Positions 49,747 to 64,000 of a stretch of 64,000 nucleotides of DNA are shown one piece after another. Under the pieces are notes generated by a model that had not been told where the DNA came from, ran no database searches, and was given only the letters and a program-made list of their open reading frames with translations. Position 1 is the stretch's first letter. Every line of letters starts with the position of its first letter. Made by a program: the position numbers and the translations under genes. The stretch is from Astropecten irregularis (taxonomy: Eukaryota > Echinodermata > Asteroidea > Paxillosida > Astropectinidae): assembly GCA_963971285.1 (NCBI GenBank), contig OZ020244.1:20708001-20772000 (forward strand), read 5' to 3'.

Positions 49747-50112
49747 AGGTAGTATCAAACTTTGGTTTTTATCAAAGACATACAGATTCATGGGCAAATA
49801 TATTAAGGAAGATACAGTAACAGTCAAAACTGTGAAAATTTCAGTCCCATACGGTGCCCACTTTTTGAGAAAACATTGAAAAACAGCCACAATATTCCTT
49901 AAGTCTTTTCCCTTTTATTTTTGATCTTTTAAAAGATCAAAAAGATTTTCGGTCGTTGTTTTACTAATTTCTGGATAAATACGCCATTTCAGGCCAGGCA
50001 GAAAAATGTTAACGGTATGTTTCTACCACCACCATCTTCATACCCTGTGTAAGTTGCACGTAAATCTGTGAACATTTGTTTTGGTTTCTCTTACCAAAGT
50101 ATGATACTACCT
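49747..50112. mobile_element. TTAA-type MITE, best copy of the AGGTAGTATCA family
   Basis: TTAA at 49743-49746 and 50113-50116. TIRs AGGTAGTATCAAACTTTGGT and (minus) AGGTAGTATCATACTTTGGT. 366 bp, with a central hairpin GATCTTTTAAAAGATC. Used here as the reference copy for the family. Confidence 0.85.
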
Positions 50113-52370
50113 TTAAGTTCAACCTTCAACTCGCGAGTTTACTTTCCATTTTCAATTTCCGTTTGGGCCTGTTTATTTGGCCGCGGCAGTAATGTAAGTC
50201 CTGGTTTCAATTCATACATCAAGCAGGTGGGATGTGGTGTGTGAACTACTGATTATTAGCATGGATATAAACTGGGCTGAGATCAAGATATCAAAACGAT
50301 TATCCATGCACTGGATCCCACAGCAGATACCCGTCTGTTACATGGAGGGAACCAGTGGGGATGCTACCCAGACACAATCATGAAAGAGACAAGTATTTAT
50401 ACAGAATCATACATTTGCTTGGTCCAACCGAGAAAGGTACCTAATAAGCTGTTAATCCTGGAAGCCTGACAGCAGTTGATAATATCAAGTAAAGGAATGA
50501 CAGATTGTTCCACCCAGAGAGGGCGCCTTTATGTCCCTTGCAGGAAGATGTAAGATTTTAAAATTTCTTTCCATGCCTAAATGGAAAGACGAACTGCCTT
50601 GGTGTGGACTACAGCCTAACATAATTTATGTACCCCTTTCCAGCCCTATTGTTGAGATCTAGACCATCACTCCGTTTTATTTCAGTGAGAGGGACTGCTT
50701 TCTCCACACCATAGCAGTGGAGGCATCAATTACAGTCTTACTGTGGACACGGTGCATGTCTTGGAATATTTGCCATACATGCAGGGTACTGTTGGTCTTT
50801 GGTGGGTATTGGTAAGCACCTACTCATGATGTCAAAGGTCAAGGGTTAATGAACATTTAATGTGGGAATGCATTATTTTTCTTAAATTTTTTTGTTTTAC
50901 GATGTTCAGTTTCAAGGGTTCCAAGCTCTAAGATGCAGCACACCCGTACTCCCAATAAAAAGGTTTCTCAAAAGAATACTGAACACTTTTGAACTCAATA
51001 TGAGCGAAACACCACAATGTTTTGTTTTATTCCATTTAAACTGCATTGTATCACAAATGCGTAGAACACCGAATTAATATCATACTGCCAATTATTTTCT
51101 CGATGGGTTGAAGAACTATTTTCTCTATTTAAAAAAAAATTGGTATACTGATAATTTGACATCCATTTTTAAAAAGTTCTGAATCCAAGTATAAAATATT
51201 GAATTAACTTGTGATGAAGCATAATGATAATTATTCGTGGTCACTTCCAATGAATTGTGGGTTTTGTTTAATCCATAAATTCATGTAAAACACAAACTTA
51301 ACATACAAACTAACTATAAAACGCTACGAGATATCAAAAAATGAGAAAAAATGTACACTTTGTGTCTGATGTACAACACCATACGTGGAATAGTGTTTTT
51401 AAATTTACACCACAGCCCACATTACATTCGCCGTGAATAAATATACCTATTTACAAGACACTAACAACACTAGTGCATAATATTCTGGAACACCTGTCAA
51501 ATTTCTGAATCAATTTGCCTAGTTATAGTCATTATCAATATTATTATGATTACGTGAACTTCAACTTATTGCTTCATATGGTTACAATTTAACAATGGAA
51601 TAATGGAGATTTCTTAGACAGCAACTGAGTGAATGAGACACTACTTGTAACTGGTTTTATTATTATGATGATGATTATGATGATGATTATTTTTTTTTTG
51701 GTCACACCGATTGTTAACTAAATTGTTTGCACTTTATAAAACATAAAGACACAATTTTTGAATACGGTAATTTAATTGGGTCCTTATGCACATGATGCTA
51801 AGTATACTTTTATCACACCATTATGCAGGACTTATTTTGTCAATCATATTCTTCTCTGATTTGAAACAGGTATTTTCACCACAAGAGGGCGCTGTTTATA
51901 TATATTATATGTATATATATATATTTGTAATGAACCGATTTGATAGAAGAAAGCTTGATCTGCAATGGACTACTAATTGCAAAGCATTATGTTAATCATT
52001 AAAAAAAAAAACACAAAATATGCAACAAGATTGTGTCAGGAATTGTTACTACAAATGTTACGTACCTGTAACGTACAAAATTAACATGTTCAACTCCAAG
52101 TTGAATCCTGTTTCAGAAGAACAAAGGGAGATTTGTATGCATTTTCTTGGCCAATACTTTCATGGGATTTTAATAATGCATACATGCTCAGTCCCAGTGA
52201 ATTTCCTGTTTACAGCCTTCAATGTGTCAAAACCCTCAAATTTTACCTAATTTCAAACAGTTTTTCATTTCTGGTTGAAAATCACTAGTCCTACACATTA
52301 CACCATCAGGGAGTAATGCTCAACCTTGTACCCACTCACCCAGCACAGGCTTGGAGATCTAACAACCCCT

Positions 52371-52522
52371 GGGTCGATTTCATGAAGCCCTACGATCAAT
52401 AGTAACTTGAGTTATAAATGATAACCCATCGTATACCTACATAGGACTGCAATGCATCATAAGTCCTACGATTGTCCTACGATTGATAGTAAGTTAGGAT
52501 GATTTTGGTGAAATTAACACCT
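52371..52522. mobile_element. Palindromic MITE, 'ATTTCA' group
   Basis: GGGTCGATTTCATGAAGCCC at the left, GGTGAAATTAACACC at the right. Core CATCATAAGTCCTACGATTG matches 640-826 and 32624-32763. Confidence 0.75.
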
Positions 52523-52700
52523 GGGGCTGATTTCACTAACGCTTTGCGATCATCGCTAAAGCCCAAATCCATCGCTAAACGGAAACTGCGATCGCTACTT
52601 TGTGTAGGAAAAGCGATCGCAACTTCACGTATCAATTTTACGTGTAGCGATGGATTTGGGCTTTAGCGATGAACGCAAACCATTAGTGAAATTTGGCCCC
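52523..52700. mobile_element. Palindromic MITE, 'ATTTCA' group with GCGATCGC core
   Basis: GGGGCTGATTTCACTAACGC at the left, CATTAGTGAAATTTGGCCCC at the right. Inside, ATCGCTAAAGCCCAAATCC pairs with GGATTTGGGCTTTAGCGAT. It directly abuts the preceding element, as in 33077-33830. Confidence 0.82.
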
Positions 52701-52910
52701 TGGACTCTAGCATGACAACCCTATAGACACACACGTGTACAAGCAGTATAACAGTAAAGCATTCCTATCGTGTATAGCAATGGAAGTTTCTCCACACGGG
52801 TCAATTTGTTTAGTTTCACAATATCCTGGAAGAGAATACACCATCACAGTCTGTGCACTTGAAAACAATTCCCCTACACACAACGATACATGCGCATAGC
52901 TATGAAACTA

Positions 52911-53034
52911 GGGGCCTTTTTGTTTAACGCACAGGATCATGGATTCTACTGATCCGGATCCCATTTGAGCATACCCTGCATAGGAGGATGTGGATCCGTA
53001 AATCTGGGATCCCGTGCATTAAACAAACAGGCCC
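52911..53034. mobile_element. MITE GGGGCCTGTTTGTTTAA, copy 2
   Basis: GGGGCCTTTTTGTTTAACGC at the left, TTAAACAAACAGGCCC at the right; CTA on both flanks. Same GATCC-rich core as 24021-24140. Confidence 0.78.
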
Positions 53035-53398
53035 TAGATTCCATTGTCTTACCAGCAAGTAATGCTTCGAATGAAAATACCATGGCCGCCATGTTACAAC
53101 ACGACACAAGGAAGATTCACTGATACAGTGAAAAAATGTCGCATCTAACAGGCCTGGAATCTGGTTCTTAGCGGCCATGTTTCCACTGGAAAGCCCAAAT
53201 GTCTATGGGAACATTTAAAAGGCCACCAAAGTCAGGTGAGCAGCAGCTTTGGCCTTCGTTTACAAATCCACTGCTTGATCGCGCTTAGGAAGAATTACCC
53301 TCAACATCAGTCAACAGACAAGCTCATTTCACTGGTTCTCATAAAAAAAAAATCAGAATCAAAAAGTAAATCAAAAGAAAGTGAAAATAATGCAAGCC

Positions 53399-53531
53399 AA
53401 TGGGAGACTTTGGAACGTCGGTCTTCATATCAACAACACACGCAAAACAACGCGTGCAAGCTCACAATTGCGCGCACATGCTAAGAAATAGCAAAAAGAA
53501 ACTTCAGTTAACGTCTCAAATGTCTCCCATT
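53399..53531. mobile_element. Palindromic MITE AATGGGAGACTTTGGA, copy 3 (diverged)
   Basis: AATGGGAGACTTTGGAACGT at the left, CAAATGTCTCCCATT at the right. The core has ACGCAAAACAACGCGTGC. Confidence 0.72.
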
Positions 53532-54159
53532 GAGAATTAATGACCGGCCAAGTGTAATAGCGCCCTCTAGTGTCCAAGCAGCATCTCAACAATTTTAAAG
53601 TCAGTGATGCAGATATTTTGTGTACAAAAAAGATGGGAATAACTCCCTGTTGTATACCAGTTAAAAAAAACACATATTAAACATTCATAATATGGAATAA
53701 TGTTGCTACAGTGTCTCATAATGGAAATTTATAGAAGGAAAAACCTACATCCTGGCAGTACCTGCTGCATGCACGATTTCCTGTCAACAAAACTGCCCAC
53801 ATTTTTATTTATCTTGACGTTTTAGACCCGCAAAAACTACTGAATAACATGAGTTTAAATGTTCTTCAGAATTCTACAGATTAGATACGAACTAAACATT
53901 GAGGGCACAGCAGGGTTGTACCTTCTTCAAAAAAGAAAAAAAAAAAAAACACAAAAATTGTAACCCGAGCAAAAGAATACCACATGTGTTTTAAGATGAC
54001 CCTGATTGCAAAGTTCTGGAACAAATTTGACCCGATGTTAGTAAACAGAACTCCTAAATAAACCAGTCATCATGGATTCCTAATTCATATGTAGTATTGG
54101 TCATCATCCAACACAGTCAGACATCCGCCCTAAAACCCCTAAAAATAGTACTTGATGGA

Positions 54160-54165
54160 TTTATT
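54160..54165 (-). terminator. Candidate poly(A) signal of the SRPK gene
   Basis: AATAAA on the minus strand, about 150 bp after the TGA at 54316-54318. Confidence 0.45.
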
Positions 54166-54315
54166 TCACAGTGATCAATTACGGAAGAACAATTTAATCC
54201 TAAGTTATGTACTGTACAATAAAGCGTTCATTTTGTCTGTGTTATATGTGAGTGTGCTGTTTTGTATATCTTCTCGATTCGATCCTAAATGTGCGTGGAT
54301 GTGGCCGAGCGATCG

Positions 54316-64000
<9,685 letters not shown>

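Larger units (their letters stand above)
45387..54315. other. Intergenic, repeat-rich; no gene recognised
   Basis: About 8.9 kb between the convergent 3' ends of the Shisa and SRPK genes. It contains the repeat families listed separately, a GAT/ATT microsatellite at 51660-51690, TA-rich DNA at 51893-51926 and long AT-rich unassigned stretches (47250-47700, 48450-49440, 50120-52320, 53700-54130). Confidence 0.6.

Overview
The window looks like nuclear DNA of an intron-rich marine invertebrate. It is most likely an invertebrate deuterostome such as an echinoderm or hemichordate. This is an inference: the clues are vertebrate-like gene families (SUCLG2, a synaptophysin-family protein, Shisa, SRPK), a pair of intronless Toll-like LRR-TIR genes, and a very dense load of short palindromic DNA elements plus a giant fold-back transposon. 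No sequence here fixes the species. All exon models below were built by eye from GT/AG sites, reading phase and family motifs, and every internal junction keeps frame.

Layout. (1) 57-1820, minus: first three coding exons of the GTP-type succinyl-CoA ligase beta subunit (SUCLG2); the gene runs off the left edge. (2) 1927-14596: a 12.67-kb fold-back transposon bounded by a perfect 9-bp target-site duplication (TACGGAGGC). Each arm has a 12-bp CCGCGG repeat at its tip and then a 200-bp tandem repeat (about 13 units on the left, about 24 on the right). The 4.7-kb centre carries nested elements and broken LINE reverse-transcriptase pieces but no transposase that I can recognise. It sits about 100 bp upstream of the SUCLG2 start codon. 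(3) 14606-20722: non-coding, repeat-bearing DNA 3' of the next gene. (4) 20723-25684, minus: complete six-exon synaptophysin-family gene (246 aa). (5) 27573-29480 and 35082-36902, plus: two single-exon, short-ectodomain LRR-TM-TIR receptors, a diverged tandem pair. Between them lies a cluster of nested palindromic elements. (6) 38218-45386, plus: complete four-exon Shisa-family gene (393 aa). (7) 45387-54315: repeat-rich intergenic DNA. (8) 54316-62528, minus: thirteen 3' exons (688 aa) of an SR-protein kinase (SRPK); the 5' exon(s) with the glycine-rich loop are not seen and probably lie beyond the right edge.

The host genes are unrelated in function (mitochondrial TCA cycle, vesicle membrane, innate sensing, membrane adaptor, splicing kinase), as is usual for an animal chromosome. 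The unifying feature is the mobile DNA. At least six palindromic or TIR-type MITE families appear in two or more copies. About ten loci end in the same short motif (roughly GGGGYCRATTTCA) around unrelated cores. Several elements are nested inside others, and several cores are arrays of one short GC-rich motif.
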